Notes: generated by a model from the sequence alone, not told the origin. A stretch of DNA of 64,000 bases from Escherichia boydii (GCA_041890495.1 CP169086.1:434001-498000), one strand, 5' to 3'; shown: positions 9,762-20,170, counted from the first letter of the stretch. Made by a program: numbers and translations.

Positions 9762-9790
9762 TGATAATTGTTATCGTTTGCATTATCGTT
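9762..9790 (+). promoter_or_regulatory. Fur box upstream of cirA
   Basis: The stretch TGATAATTGTTATCGTTTGC followed by ATTATCGTTA resembles overlapping Fur-box repeats (consensus GATAATGATAATCATTATC). It lies about 170 bases upstream of the cirA start, as in E. coli, where iron-bound Fur represses cirA. The rest of 9791-9957 is the untranslated leader. Confidence 0.75.
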
Positions 9791-9957
9791 ACGCCGCAAT
9801 CAAAAAAGGCTGACAAATCAGAGGCTGTTCCGGCTTTCTGGGATGATCACCTGCATAAAAAATAAGTCCACCGCGATGCTGCCGTACGCAAGGGGACGTG
9901 AAGAAGATGTGAGCGATAACCCATTTTATTTTCGTAGTTACCTCATGGAGATATGGA

Positions 9958-11936
9958 ATGTTTAGGTTGAACCCTTTCGTACGGGGTCGGGCGTGTGTTT
10001 GTCCGCTATTTCTTGTGCATGGCCTGTGTTAGCGGTCGATGATGATGGCGAAACGATGGTTGTCACTGCATCTTCCGTGGAACAAAATCTTAAAGATGCA
10101 CCTGCCAGTATCAGCGTCATTAACCCAGGAAGACCTGCAGCGAAAACCGGTACAGAATCTGAAGGATGTCCTCAAAGAAGTGCCTGGCGTACAACTGACG
10201 AACGAAGGGGATAACCGTAAGGGCGTTTAGTAATTCGTGGTCTGGACAGCAGCTACACGCTGATCCTGATCGACGGCAAGCGCGTCAATTCCCGTAACGC
10301 GGTATTCCGCCATAATGATTTCGACCTCAACTGGGTGCCGGTTGACGCCATCGAACGAATTGAAGTGGTGCGCGGACCGATGTCTTCTCTTTACGGCTCC
10401 GATGCGCTGGGCGGCGTGGTAAACATTATCACCAAAAAAATCGGCCAGAAATGGACGGGCACCCTGAGCGCAGATTCCACGGTTCAGGAACATCGCGACC
10501 GAGGAGATACCTACAACGGTCAGTTCTATACCAGCGGTCCGCTGGTGGACGGTCTGCTGGGGCTGAAAGCCTACGGTAGCCTCGCAAAGCGTGAGAAAGA
10601 CGGTCAGCAGAAATCTTCTACTACGGCGAGCGGTGAAACGCCGCGCATTGAAGGCTTTACCAGCCGCGATGCGAATGTGGAATTCGCCTGGACGCCGTCT
10701 GAAAATCACGACTTTACGGCGGGCTACGGTTTCGATCGTCAGGATCGTGACTCGGATTCCCTCGACAAAAACCGCCTTGAGCGTCAGAACTACTCGCTCA
10801 GCCACAACGGTCGCTGGGGCGTCGGCAACAGCGAGCTGAAGGTTTACGGCGAAAAGGTAGATAACAAGAACCCGGGCAACAGCAATCCGATCACCTCCGA
10901 GAGCAACGCGGTGGACGGAAAATACGTGCTGCCGCTGGGCGAAATCAACCAGCTGATGACCTTCGGCGGCGAATGGCGTCACGATAAGCTGAAGGATCCT
11001 GTCAACCTGACGGGCGGTTCAGGCAGCAGTACGTCGACAAGCCAGTATGCCCTGTTCCTTGAAGATGAGTGGCGTATCTTTGAACCTCTGGCGCTGACCA
11101 CCGGCATCCGTATGGATGACCATGATACCTACGGCGACCACTGGAGCCCGCGCGCCTATCTGGTCTACAACGCGACCGATACCGTAACGGTGAAAGGGGG
11201 CTGGGCTACCGCGTTTAAAGCGCCGTCGCTGCTGCAGCTGAGCCCGGACTGGGTCACCGGCTCGTGCCGCGGTGCCTGTGAGATTGTCGGTAACCCGGAC
11301 CTGAAGCCGGAAACCAGCGAGAGCTTCGAATTCGGTCTCTACTACAGCGGGGAAGAGGGCTGGTTAGAGGGCGTGCAGGCCAGCGTCACCACCTTCCAGA
11401 ATAATGTGGATGACCGCATCAGCATCAGCCGTACGGCCAATGCGAAACAGGCCCAGGGCTACCCTAACTACGTTGGCCTGAATGCTGACGGTGAACCTAT
11501 TTTCCGCTACTACAACGTTAACAAGGCGCGCATCCGCGGGGTGGAGACCGAGCTGAAATTCCCGCTGGCGGAAGACTGGAAAGTGACCCTTAACTACACG
11601 TACAACGACGGTCGTGATATCAGCAACGGCGGCAACAAGCCGCTGTCCGATCTGCCGTTCCATACCGCCAACGGTACCGTTGACTGGAAGGCAACGCAGG
11701 ACTGGTCGTTCTATGTTCAGGGCAACTACACCGGTGAGAAACGCGCGCTGACCAGTAGTGCACCAACACCGGGCGGTTACGTGATCTGGAATACCGGCGC
11801 CGCGTGGCAGGCGACGAAAAGCGTGAAGCTGCGCGCGGGCGTGCAGAACCTGCTGGATAAAGATCTGAGCCGTGACGATTACAGCTACACGGAAGATGGC
11901 CGTCGCTACTTTGTCGGTGTGGATTATAAGTTCTGA
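9958..11936 (+). pseudogene. cirA: Catecholate siderophore/colicin I receptor, 5' end broken by five insertions
   Basis: TonB-dependent outer-membrane receptor for catecholate siderophores. The start at 9958 (MFRLNPFVR) follows a GGAG-type ribosome-binding site. The correct reading then moves between frames: MCLSAISCAWPVLAVDD with the TonB-box region ETMVVTASS in one frame up to about 10121, TQEDLQRKPVQNLKDVLKEV in another to about 10226, and the rest in the first of these again. This needs one extra base at about 9983-9986, one at 9993, one near 10122, one at 10225-10227 and one at 10232-10233. Removing them gives about 657 residues, close to E. coli CirA (663). From about 10240 the plug and barrel are intact and end in an aromatic residue (VDYKF). 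The first 280 bases are K-12-like and the remainder Enterobacter-like. Sequence errors at a junction are likelier than a real pseudogene. Confidence 0.88.
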
Positions 11937-11947
11937 TATAACCTTTA

Positions 11948-12024
11948 TGCCCGGTGGCGCTTCGCTTACCGGGCCTACAAAATCCGCGAATGTAGGCCGG
12001 GTAAGGCGAAGCCGCCACCCGGCA
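11948..12024. repeat. BIME: inverted pair of REP units
   Basis: One REP unit (11948-11978, TGCCCGGTGGCGCTTCGC then TTACCGGGCCTAC) is followed by a second in opposite orientation (11992-12024, GTAGGCCGGGTAAGGCG then AAGCCGCCACCCGGCA). The pair lies between the convergent 3' ends of cirA and fghA, the usual place for bacterial interspersed mosaic elements. It has the same form as the pair at 54313-54388. Confidence 0.85.
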
Positions 12025-12035
12025 ATCGGCGCCAC

Positions 12036-12863
12036 TTATCCGAACAAATGCTCCGCATGGAAGCGAAGATGATCCTCAATAAAGGACGCAATGAAGTAAT
12101 AGCTGTGATCGTATCCCGGCTGAATGCGCAGCGTCAGCGGCCAGTCCTTCTGGCGTGCCGCTTCTGCCAGCACCGCAGGCTGTAGCTGCCCGGCGAGGAA
12201 CTGATCCGCATCACCCTGATCGATAAGGGTGGGAATCGTCGCTTCAGATTTGCTGGCCAGCATCAGCGCACAGCTGTCCCATTCCTGCCAATTCGCTTCA
12301 TCTTCACCCAGATAGTTCGTGAAGGCTTTCTGCCCCCACGGCACCTGCGTTGGGTTCACAATTGGCGCAAATGCCGACACGCTGACGTATTTCCCCGGAT
12401 TTTTCAGCGCCATGATGAGCGCGCCGTGTCCGCCCATCGAGTGGCCGCTGATCGCGCAGCGTTCGCTAACCGCAAACTGCGACTGCACCAGCGCTGGAAG
12501 TTCATCGCGAAGGTAATCATACATGCGGTAGTGGCGCGCCCAGGGCTGCTCGGTCGCATTCAGATAAAACCCGGCGCCTTTGCCCAGATCGTATCCGGCA
12601 TCGTCGGCCACATCATCGCCGCGCGGGCTGGTGTCAGGCATCACCAGCGCAATGCCCAGCTCGGCAGCAATACGCTGCGCGCCCGCTTTGGTGGTGAAGT
12701 TTTCGTCGTTACAGGTCAGGCCTGAAAGCCAGAACAGAACCGGCGGATTTTCCGTCGGCGGCAGGAAAATGCTGAACGTCATCGCACAGTTCAGGACGGT
12801 GGAGTCATGCCGCCAGCGCTGCTGTCGACCTTCAAAACAACGGTGCTCTTCGAGCAGTTCCAT
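12036..12863 (-). CDS. fghA: S-formylglutathione hydrolase (YeiG/FghA)
   Basis: A 275-residue esterase D/FghA-family serine hydrolase. It hydrolyses S-formylglutathione to formate and glutathione in formaldehyde detoxification. The nucleophile motif GHSMGGHG (Ser142), the oxyanion-region motif WLSGLTCNDENF and the C-terminal GYDHSYYF with the catalytic His are all visible. It corresponds to yeiG, which follows cirA in E. coli, and is not next to a formaldehyde dehydrogenase here. GC-rich and clearly diverged from the K-12 protein as remembered. Confidence 0.92.
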   Translation of the reverse strand: MELLEEHRCFEGRQQRWRHDSTVLNCAMTFSIFLPPTENPPVLFWLSGLTCNDENFTTKAGAQRIAAELGIALVMPDTSPRGDDVADDAGYDLGKGAGFYLNATEQPWARHYRMYDYLRDELPALVQSQFAVSERCAISGHSMGGHGALIMALKNPGKYVSVSAFAPIVNPTQVPWGQKAFTNYLGEDEANWQEWDSCALMLASKSEATIPTLIDQGDADQFLAGQLQPAVLAEAARQKDWPLTLRIQPGYDHSYYFIASFIEDHLRFHAEHLFG

Positions 12864-13001
12864 GCAGGGCTCCTTAATGAGAATGCGTATTCATAAAAAC
12901 CATAATACAGTCTTTTCATTGACCTGTGAGTAACTTTCACTTTCGCCAGACGGCGAGATGCTGCATCATAAATTTACTTTTCTTTAACAATTGGAGCCGT
13001 C

Positions 13002-14150
13002 ATGGCGCTGCGTATTGCGCTCAGTGGGTTTGTCGTTCTGGTGGTGGCGATGGGGATAGGGCGCTTTGCCTTTACGCCTCAGGTGCCGCTGATGATTGCT
13101 GCCGGGCAGCTTACGCTGACCAGCGCGGGTCTGGTCGCGGCGATGAATTATCTGGGCTATCTGGTGGGGGCATGGGATGCCATGCGCGCGCACCGCTTTG
13201 TGGAAACGCGCCTCTGGCTTGGCATCACCGGCGCGGTTGCGCTGACGCTGCTCTCCGCGGCGGCGGAGAACGCCGTCGTGCACGGCCTGCTGCGCTTCGT
13301 GATTGGCTGCATGAGCGGCTGGTCGATGGTACTCATCGCAGCCTGGACCAACGAACGGCTGGGGCAGCTGGGTAAACCGGGCCTGAGCGCTGCGGTGTTT
13401 GCCGGACCGGGGGCGGGCATTGCCCTGAGCGGCCTGCTCGCCGTCTATATTCAGGCAAAATCCCTTTCGGCCGGAGCGGCATGGCAAATCTACGGCGTGC
13501 TGGCGCTGGTGCTGATTGCGCTGGTGGCGCGCTACCTTCCGCGATCCGGGCAGCTCCATCGGCCCGGCACCGCCCCGGAGCCGCTGGTGCTGACGGCGGA
13601 TTTAAAGCGTCTGGTCTGGAGCTACAGCCTGGCCGGGTTTGGCTATATCCTCCCGGCGACCTTCCTGTCGCAAATGGCGGCAGTGCGTTTTCCCGGCAGC
13701 CTGTTTGCGCAGTTTGTCTGGCCGATTTTTGGTATCGCCGCCGTGGTGGGTATTGCGCTCAGTATTCTTTTACGCCATACCTCAACGGCTAACCGCAGGC
13801 TGGCTATAGTCCTGTGGTTACAGGGGGCGGGCGTGCTGGCGGCCTGGCTGCTGCCGGGGATTGGCGGTTTGCTGACGGGCGGGCTGCTGGTGGGCGGCGG
13901 CTTTTTGTGTGCCGTGCAGCTCTCGCTTTTATACGGTCGCGAGCTGGCGCCAAACCACACGCGCTATATGGCCGGCCTGCTCACCACCGGATATGCGATT
14001 GGGCAGTTGATTGGCCCGATGACCTCGGCGTTATCAACCTGGCTTACCCACCGGCTGGAGCCCGCGCTGGGGCTGGCGGGCATTGCGCTGTTCGTGGGGG
14101 GAGCCCTGGTCTGGAATCGTCACGCTGAAAGGCAGCGGCAATTACAATAA
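13002..14150 (+). CDS. YbfB/YjiJ family MFS transporter
   Basis: A 382-residue inner-membrane transporter with about eleven or twelve hydrophobic segments. The opening MGIGRFAFTPQVPLM and the later GLLTTGYAIGQLIGP are typical of the YbfB/YjiJ branch of the major facilitator superfamily. The substrate is unknown. The start ATG follows TTGGAGCCGTC, a usable ribosome-binding site. It lies between fghA (divergent) and folE and, from memory, has no counterpart at this place in K-12, so it belongs to the accessory, GC-rich part. Confidence 0.85.
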   Translation: MALRIALSGFVVLVVAMGIGRFAFTPQVPLMIAAGQLTLTSAGLVAAMNYLGYLVGAWDAMRAHRFVETRLWLGITGAVALTLLSAAAENAVVHGLLRFVIGCMSGWSMVLIAAWTNERLGQLGKPGLSAAVFAGPGAGIALSGLLAVYIQAKSLSAGAAWQIYGVLALVLIALVARYLPRSGQLHRPGTAPEPLVLTADLKRLVWSYSLAGFGYILPATFLSQMAAVRFPGSLFAQFVWPIFGIAAVVGIALSILLRHTSTANRRLAIVLWLQGAGVLAAWLLPGIGGLLTGGLLVGGGFLCAVQLSLLYGRELAPNHTRYMAGLLTTGYAIGQLIGPMTSALSTWLTHRLEPALGLAGIALFVGGALVWNRHAERQRQLQ

Positions 14151-14271
14151 TTATCGCTGTGAATACTGGATTATGTGCGCCGCCTCACGCACAATAATCA
14201 GGCTGTAAATCAGCTTAATAACTTTGCCCCCACGCAGGGCGGAGGCGTCACACCTGCAGGAGAAATCATAA

Positions 14272-14940
14272 ATGCCATCACTCAGTAAAGAAGCGGCCCT
14301 GGTTCATGAAGCGTTAGTTGCGCGAGGACTGGAAACACCGCTGCGCCCGCCCGTGCATGAAATGGATAACGAAACGCGCAAAAGCCTTATTGCTGGTCAT
14401 ATGACCGAAATCATGCAGCTGCTGAATCTCGACCTGGCTGATGACAGTTTGATGGAAACGCCGCATCGCATCGCTAAAATGTATGTCGATGAAATTTTCT
14501 CCGGTCTGGATTACGCCAACTTCCCGAAAATCACCCTCATTGAAAACAAAATGAAGGTCGATGAAATGGTCACCGTGCGCGATATCACTCTGACCAGTAC
14601 CTGTGAACACCATTTTGTTACCATCGATGGCAAAGCGACGGTGGCTTATATCCCGAAAGATTCGGTGATCGGTCTGTCAAAAATTAACCGTATCGTGCAG
14701 TTCTTTGCCCAGCGTCCGCAGGTGCAGGAACGTCTGACGCAGCAAATTCTTATTGCGCTACAAACGCTGCTGGGCACCAATAACGTGGCTGTCTCGATCG
14801 ACGCGGTGCATTACTGCGTGAAGGCGCGTGGCATCCGCGATGCAACCAGTGCCACGACAACGACCTCTCTTGGTGGATTGTTCAAATCCAGTCAGAATAC
14901 GCGCCACGAGTTTCTGCGCGCTGTGCGTCATCACAACTGA
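14272..14940 (+). CDS. folE: GTP cyclohydrolase I
   Basis: A 222-residue homodecameric enzyme that converts GTP to 7,8-dihydroneopterin triphosphate, the first step of folate (and queuosine precursor) synthesis. The zinc ligands typical of FolE are seen: Cys111 and His114 in [11 protein letters not shown], and Cys182 in HYCVKARG. A good Shine-Dalgarno sequence (CAGGAGAAA) precedes the ATG. Length and sequence match K-12. It is followed 16 bases later by yeiB. A new K-12-like tract seems to begin in the spacer 14151-14271. Confidence 0.97.
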
Positions 14941-14956
14941 TTAAAAGGCAGGAACC

Positions 14957-16114
14957 ATGGAGCGCAACGTCACGCTCGATTTTGTTCGCGGCGTCGCCAT
15001 TCTGGGGATCCTGCTATTAAACATCAGCGCCTTTGGGCTACCAAAGGCGGCTTATCTTAATCCCGCCTGGTACGGCGCTATTACGCCGCAGGATGCATGG
15101 ACCTGGGCATTTCTTGATCTCGTCGGCCAGGTGAAATTCCTCACGCTTTTTGCGCTGCTGTTTGGTGCGGGCCTGCAAATGTTGCTGCCCCGTGGCAGAC
15201 GCTGGATCCAGTCGCGGTTAACGCTGTTAGTCTTGTTGGGCTTTATTCACGGTTTACTGTTCTGGGACGGCGATATTCTGCTGGCTTACGGGCTGGTGGG
15301 CTTAATCTGCTGGCGGCTGGTGCGCGATGCGCCATCGGTAAAAAGCCTGTTTAATACAGGCGTCATGCTTTATCTGGTGGGGCTTGGCGTTTTGCTGTTA
15401 TTGGGGTTGATTTCCGATAGCCAGACCAGCCGCGCCTGGACGCCGGATGCATCGGCTATTTTGTATGAAAAATACTGGAAGCTTCACGGCGGCGTTGAAG
15501 CGATCAGTAATCGTGCCGATGGTATTGGCAACAGTTTATTGGCACTGGGCGCACAGTATGGCTGGCAACTGGCTGGGATGATGCTCATTGGTGCGGCGCT
15601 GATGCGCAGCGGCTGGCTGAAAGGGCAGTTCAGCTTACGTCACTATCGTCGTACTGGTTTTGTGCTGGTGGCGATTGGGGTGACCATTAACCTTCCTGCC
15701 ATCGCCCTGCAATGGCAGCTGGACTGGGCGTATCGCTGGTGTGCCTTCTTACTTCAAATGCCGCGGGAACTGAGTGCGCCGTTTCAGGCGATTGGCTATG
15801 CGTCGCTGTTTTATGGCTTCTGGCCGCAATTGAGCCGCTTTAAGCTGGTGCTTGCGATCGCCTGCGTCGGACGGATGGCGCTGACCAACTATCTATTGCA
15901 AACGCTGATTTGTACCACGCTTTTTTACCACCTCGGTTTGTTTATGCATTTTGACCGCCTGGAGCTGCTGGCGTTTGTTATTCCGGTATGGCTGGCGAAT
16001 ATCCTCTTCTCTGTTATCTGGCTGCGTTACTTCCGCCAGGGGCCGGTGGAATGGCTCTGGCGTCAGTTAACTTTGCGTGCTGCCGGACCGGCAATATCTA
16101 AAACATCAAGATAA
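14957..16114 (+). CDS. yeiB: DUF418 family membrane protein YeiB
   Basis: A 385-residue polytopic inner-membrane protein with an N-terminal DUF418-type start (DFVRGVAILGILLLNISAFG) and about ten membrane segments. The C-terminal DUF418 domain lies near residues 220-375. Its function is unknown; some members are suspected to be transporters or acyltransferase-like. It is co-directional with folE (16-base gap), as in E. coli, and the sequence is K-12-like. Confidence 0.93.
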   Translation: MERNVTLDFVRGVAILGILLLNISAFGLPKAAYLNPAWYGAITPQDAWTWAFLDLVGQVKFLTLFALLFGAGLQMLLPRGRRWIQSRLTLLVLLGFIHGLLFWDGDILLAYGLVGLICWRLVRDAPSVKSLFNTGVMLYLVGLGVLLLLGLISDSQTSRAWTPDASAILYEKYWKLHGGVEAISNRADGIGNSLLALGAQYGWQLAGMMLIGAALMRSGWLKGQFSLRHYRRTGFVLVAIGVTINLPAIALQWQLDWAYRWCAFLLQMPRELSAPFQAIGYASLFYGFWPQLSRFKLVLAIACVGRMALTNYLLQTLICTTLFYHLGLFMHFDRLELLAFVIPVWLANILFSVIWLRYFRQGPVEWLWRQLTLRAAGPAISKTSR

Positions 16115-16145
16115 CGATCTGGATCACATTCGTTAACAAAACGGC

Positions 16146-16179
16146 TGTAACCGTTTCCATTGCTGTGACTCGATTCACG
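16146..16179 (+). promoter_or_regulatory. galS control region: GalR/GalS operator and CRP site
   Basis: TGTAACCGTTTCCA (16146-16159) fits the GalR/GalS operator half-site pattern (GTGKAANCGNTTNCAC). TGTGACTCGATTCACG (16164-16179) fits the CRP consensus TGTGA-N6-TCACA. Together they give galactose autorepression and catabolite control of galS, as known in E. coli. Confidence 0.75.
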
Positions 16180-16255
16180 AAGTCCTGTATTCAGTGCTGA
16201 CAAAATAGCCGCCAGCAAGCAGTCATTTACTGCAATCTCATAACAGGTAGTGAAT

Positions 16256-17296
16256 ATGATCACCATTCGTGATGTAGCGCGTCAGGCTGGCGTCTCTGTG
16301 GCAACGGTTTCCCGGGTGCTCAATAACAGCACGCTGGTCAGTGCCGACACGCGTGAAGCAGTAATGAAAGCCGTGAGTGAGCTGGATTATCGGCCAAACG
16401 CCAATGCCCAGGCGCTGGCAACTCAGGTTAGCGACACCATTGGCGTGGTGGTGATGGACGTTTCTGATGCGTTTTTCGGCGCGCTGGTAAAAGCGGTGGA
16501 TCTGGTCGCTCAGCAGCATCAGAAATACGTGCTAATCGGCAATAGCTATCATGAAGCGGAAAAAGAGCGTCACGCCATTGAGGTGTTAATTCGCCAGCGT
16601 TGTAATGCGTTGATTGTTCACTCAAAAGCATTGAGTGACGATGAACTGGCGCAATTTATGGATAACATTCCCGGTATGGTGTTAATCAACCGCGTTGTGC
16701 CGGGGTACGCCCATCGTTGCGTTTGCCTGGATAATCTCAGCGGTGCCCGAATGGCGACGCGCATGTTGCTGAATAACGGTCATCAACGTATTGGTTATCT
16801 TTCTTCCAGCCACGGCATTGAAGATGACGCCATGCGTAAAGCAGGCTGGATGAGTGCGTTGAAAGAGCAGGATATTATTCCGCCGGAAAGCTGGATTGGC
16901 GCTGGTACGCCGGACATGCCGGGCGGTGAGGCGGCGATGGTTGAACTGCTGGGGCGCAATCTACAACTTACCGCTGTATTTGCTTATAACGACAATATGG
17001 CCGCTGGCGCACTGACAGCATTAAAAGATAATGGCATTGCGATTCCGTTACATCTCTCAATCATCGGTTTCGATGATATTCCCATCGCCCGTTACACCGA
17101 CCCGCAATTAACGACCGTGCGTTATCCCATTGCTTCAATGGCGAAATTAGCCACCGAACTGGCCTTGCAGGGGGCAGCAGGCAATATTGATCCTCGTGCC
17201 AGCCACTGTTTTATGCCGACGTTAGTGCGTCGCCATTCTGTCGCAACACGCCAGAATGCGGCGGCGATCACTAACTCAACAAATCAGGCGATGTAA
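16256..17296 (+). CDS. galS: LacI-family galactose isorepressor
   Basis: A 346-residue LacI-family repressor that senses D-galactose or D-fucose and controls mglBAC and its own gene. The helix-turn-helix and hinge occupy residues 1-60 ([20 protein letters not shown]). The rest is a periplasmic-binding-like effector core. I chose the ATG at 16256 over the GTG at 16250 because it gives the usual LacI-family start and the K-12 length. The gene lies just upstream of mglB, as in E. coli, with operators in both flanking gaps. Confidence 0.96.
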
Positions 17297-17324
17297 CCGC
17301 TTTCAATCTGTGAGTGATTTCACA
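17292..17324 (+). promoter_or_regulatory. mgl promoter: Gal operator and CRP site
   Basis: TGTAACCGCTTTCA (17292-17305) is a GalR/GalS-type operator. It is followed at once by a perfect CRP palindrome, TGTGAGTGATTTCACA (17309-17324). This is the known arrangement for mglB, giving GalS repression and strong cAMP-CRP activation. The remaining leader up to 17575 has a further palindromic stretch (GTTGTAACCCGTATGTAAC, about 17366-17384) of unknown role. Confidence 0.85.
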
Positions 17325-17575
17325 GTATCTTAACAATGTGATAGCTATGATTGCACCGTTTTAACGTTGTAACCCGTATGTAACAGTGAATAATCACTTT
17401 TGCCGAGGTAACAGCGTCATAACAACAATTAAAGCCGTTTTCTGGAGCGTTACCGGGCATGGAAGAACGAATTTTAAAAAGTGAGCTTCGGCGTTCAGTA
17501 ACACTTCATTAACTCTACTGCCCCGCCGAGCATTTATCTCAAGCACTACCCTGCATAAGAAAAACCGGAGATACC

Positions 17576-18574
17576 ATGAATAAGAAGGTGTTAACCCTGT
17601 CTGCTGTGATGGCCAGCATGTTATTCGGTGCCGCTGCACACGCTGCTGATACTCGCATTGGTGTAACAATCTATAAGTACGACGATAACTTTATGTCTGT
17701 AGTGCGCAAGGCTATTGAGCAAGATGCGAAAGCCGCGCCAGATGTTCAGCTGCTGATGAATGATTCTCAGAATGACCAGTCCAAGCAGAACGATCAGATC
17801 GACGTATTGCTGGCGAAAGGGGTGAAGGCACTGGCAATCAACCTGGTTGACCCGGCAGCTGCGGGTACGGTGATTGAGAAAGCGCGTGGGCAAAACGTGC
17901 CGGTGGTTTTCTTCAACAAAGAACCGTCTCGTAAGGCGCTGGATAGCTACGACAAAGCCTACTACGTTGGCACTGACTCCAAAGAGTCCGGCATTATTCA
18001 AGGCGATTTGATTGCTAAACACTGGGCGGCGAATCAGGGTTGGGATCTGAACAAAGACGGTCAGATTCAGTTCGTACTGCTGAAAGGTGAACCGGGCCAT
18101 CCGGATGCAGAAGCACGTACCACTTACGTGATTAAAGAATTGAACGATAAAGGCATCAAAACTGAACAGTTACAGTTAGATACCGCAATGTGGGACACCG
18201 CTCAGGCGAAAGATAAGATGGACGCCTGGCTGTCTGGCCCGAACGCCAACAAAATCGAAGTGGTTATCGCCAACAACGATGCGATGGCAATGGGCGCGGT
18301 TGAAGCGCTGAAAGCACACAACAAGTCCAGCATTCCGGTGTTTGGCGTCGATGCGCTGCCAGAAGCGCTGGCGCTGGTGAAATCCGGTGCACTGGCGGGC
18401 ACCGTACTGAACGATGCTAACAACCAGGCGAAAGCGACCTTTGATCTGGCGAAAAACCTGGCCGATGGTAAAGGTGCGGCTGATGGCACCAACTGGAAAA
18501 TCGACAACAAAGTGGTCCGCGTACCTTATGTTGGCGTAGATAAAGACAACCTGGCTGAATTCAGCAAGAAATAA
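17576..18574 (+). CDS. mglB: Galactose/glucose-binding periplasmic protein
   Basis: A 332-residue periplasmic binding protein for D-galactose and D-glucose, also a ligand carrier for the Trg chemoreceptor. A classical signal peptide of 23 residues ends at AAHAADTRIG. The calcium-binding loop DLNKDGQIQ is visible. It is the first gene of mglBAC; a GGAG ribosome-binding site precedes the ATG. Sequence is K-12-like. Confidence 0.97.
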   Translation: MNKKVLTLSAVMASMLFGAAAHAADTRIGVTIYKYDDNFMSVVRKAIEQDAKAAPDVQLLMNDSQNDQSKQNDQIDVLLAKGVKALAINLVDPAAAGTVIEKARGQNVPVVFFNKEPSRKALDSYDKAYYVGTDSKESGIIQGDLIAKHWAANQGWDLNKDGQIQFVLLKGEPGHPDAEARTTYVIKELNDKGIKTEQLQLDTAMWDTAQAKDKMDAWLSGPNANKIEVVIANNDAMAMGAVEALKAHNKSSIPVFGVDALPEALALVKSGALAGTVLNDANNQAKATFDLAKNLADGKGAADGTNWKIDNKVVRVPYVGVDKDNLAEFSKK

Positions 18575-18581
18575 GACTGAT

Positions 18582-18607
18582 TGGGCGCAGTCTATTACTG
18601 CGCCCTT
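18582..18607 (+). other. Intercistronic stem-loop between mglB and mglA
   Basis: GGGCGCAG (18583-18590) pairs with CTGCGCCC (18598-18605) around a seven-base loop, followed by TTATT. Such a hairpin would protect the abundant mglB message and reduce read-through to mglA, matching the much higher need for the binding protein. Confidence 0.7.
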
Positions 18608-18634
18608 ATTGTATGGCCAACAAGGTAAAATTAT

Positions 18635-20155
18635 ATGGTCAGCTCAACGACTCCGTCCTCCGGGGAATACTTGTTGGAAATGAGCGGTATCAACAAGTCC
18701 TTTCCTGGTGTTAAGGCACTTGATAACGTTAATTTAAAAGTCCGGCCACATTCTATCCATGCATTAATGGGGGAAAACGGTGCAGGAAAATCGACATTAT
18801 TAAAATGCCTGTTTGGTATTTATCAAAAAGACTCCGGCACCATTTTATTCCAGGGTAAAGAGATCGATTTCCATTCTGCAAAAGAAGCCCTGGAAAATGG
18901 TATTTCGATGGTACACCAGGAGTTAAACCTGGTATTACAACGTTCGGTGATGGATAACATGTGGCTGGGGCGATATCCCACCAAAGGCATGTTTGTCGAT
19001 CAGGACAAAATGTACCGCGAAACCAAAGCGATTTTTGACGAACTGGATATTGATATCGATCCGCGTGCGCGCGTCGGCACATTATCCGTTTCGCAAATGC
19101 AGATGATCGAAATCGCCAAAGCGTTTTCCTATAACGCGAAAATTGTGATTATGGATGAACCGACTTCTTCGTTAACCGAAAAAGAGGTCAATCATCTGTT
19201 CACTATTATTCGTAAATTAAAAGAGCGCGGCTGCGGTATTGTTTATATCTCGCATAAAATGGAAGAAATCTTCCAGTTATGTGATGAAGTTACCGTATTG
19301 CGCGACGGTCAGTGGATCGCCACCGAACCGCTGGCAGGACTGACGATGGACAAGATCATCGCCATGATGGTTGGGCGTTCTCTTAACCAGCGTTTCCCTG
19401 ACAAAGAAAACAAACCGGGCGAAGTCATCCTCGAGGTACGTAACCTGACGTCACTGCGCCAGCCGTCGATTCGCGATGTCTCGTTTGATCTGCATAAAGG
19501 GGAGATCCTCGGTATTGCCGGTCTGGTGGGGGCGAAACGTACCGATATTGTTGAGACGTTATTTGGTATTCGCGAGAAATCGGCTGGCACCATAACGTTG
19601 CACGGCAAACAGATCAATAACCATAATGCCAACGAAGCCATAAACCATGGATTTGCACTGGTAACTGAGGAGCGCCGCTCAACGGGAATTTATGCCTATC
19701 TGGATATTGGTTTTAACTCGTTAATTTCCAATATTCGCAACTACAAAAATAAAGTTGGTTTACTGGATAACTCGCGGATGAAAAGCGATACCCAGTGGGT
19801 GATTGATTCGATGCGGGTAAAAACGCCGGGTCATCGGACGCAAATTGGTTCGCTCTCCGGTGGTAATCAGCAAAAGGTGATTATTGGTCGCTGGCTACTA
19901 ACGCAACCAGAAATATTAATGCTCGATGAACCGACGCGCGGTATTGATGTCGGGGCGAAGTTTGAAATTTATCAGTTAATTGCCGAACTGGCGAAGAAAG
20001 GCAAGGGGATTATTATTATCTCCTCTGAAATGCCTGAGTTGTTAGGGATAACAGACCGTATTCTGGTCATGAGCAATGGTCTCGTTTCCGGAATTGTCGA
20101 TACAAAAATAACAACGCAAAACGAAATTCTGCGTCTTGCGTCTTTGCACCTTTAA
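18635..20155 (+). CDS. mglA: Galactose/methyl-galactoside ABC transporter ATPase
   Basis: A 506-residue fused double ATPase typical of monosaccharide ABC importers. The first half has Walker A GENGAGKST (residues 46-54), signature LSVSQMQ and Walker B IVIMDEPT. The second half has a degenerate Walker A (GLVGAKRTD), signature LSGGNQQK and Walker B ILMLDEPTRG. The degenerate second P-loop is normal in this subfamily. It works on the cytoplasmic side of MglC, powered with MglB as substrate donor. Confidence 0.97.
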   Translation: MVSSTTPSSGEYLLEMSGINKSFPGVKALDNVNLKVRPHSIHALMGENGAGKSTLLKCLFGIYQKDSGTILFQGKEIDFHSAKEALENGISMVHQELNLVLQRSVMDNMWLGRYPTKGMFVDQDKMYRETKAIFDELDIDIDPRARVGTLSVSQMQMIEIAKAFSYNAKIVIMDEPTSSLTEKEVNHLFTIIRKLKERGCGIVYISHKMEEIFQLCDEVTVLRDGQWIATEPLAGLTMDKIIAMMVGRSLNQRFPDKENKPGEVILEVRNLTSLRQPSIRDVSFDLHKGEILGIAGLVGAKRTDIVETLFGIREKSAGTITLHGKQINNHNANEAINHGFALVTEERRSTGIYAYLDIGFNSLISNIRNYKNKVGLLDNSRMKSDTQWVIDSMRVKTPGHRTQIGSLSGGNQQKVIIGRWLLTQPEILMLDEPTRGIDVGAKFEIYQLIAELAKKGKGIIIISSEMPELLGITDRILVMSNGLVSGIVDTKITTQNEILRLASLHL

Positions 20156-20170
20156 GATTAGGGGCTTCCC

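Noticed and set aside
9958..10240. Programmed frameshifting in cirA
   Set aside because: Five separate single-base changes would be needed. No known TonB receptor uses this, and no slippery heptamer is seen.
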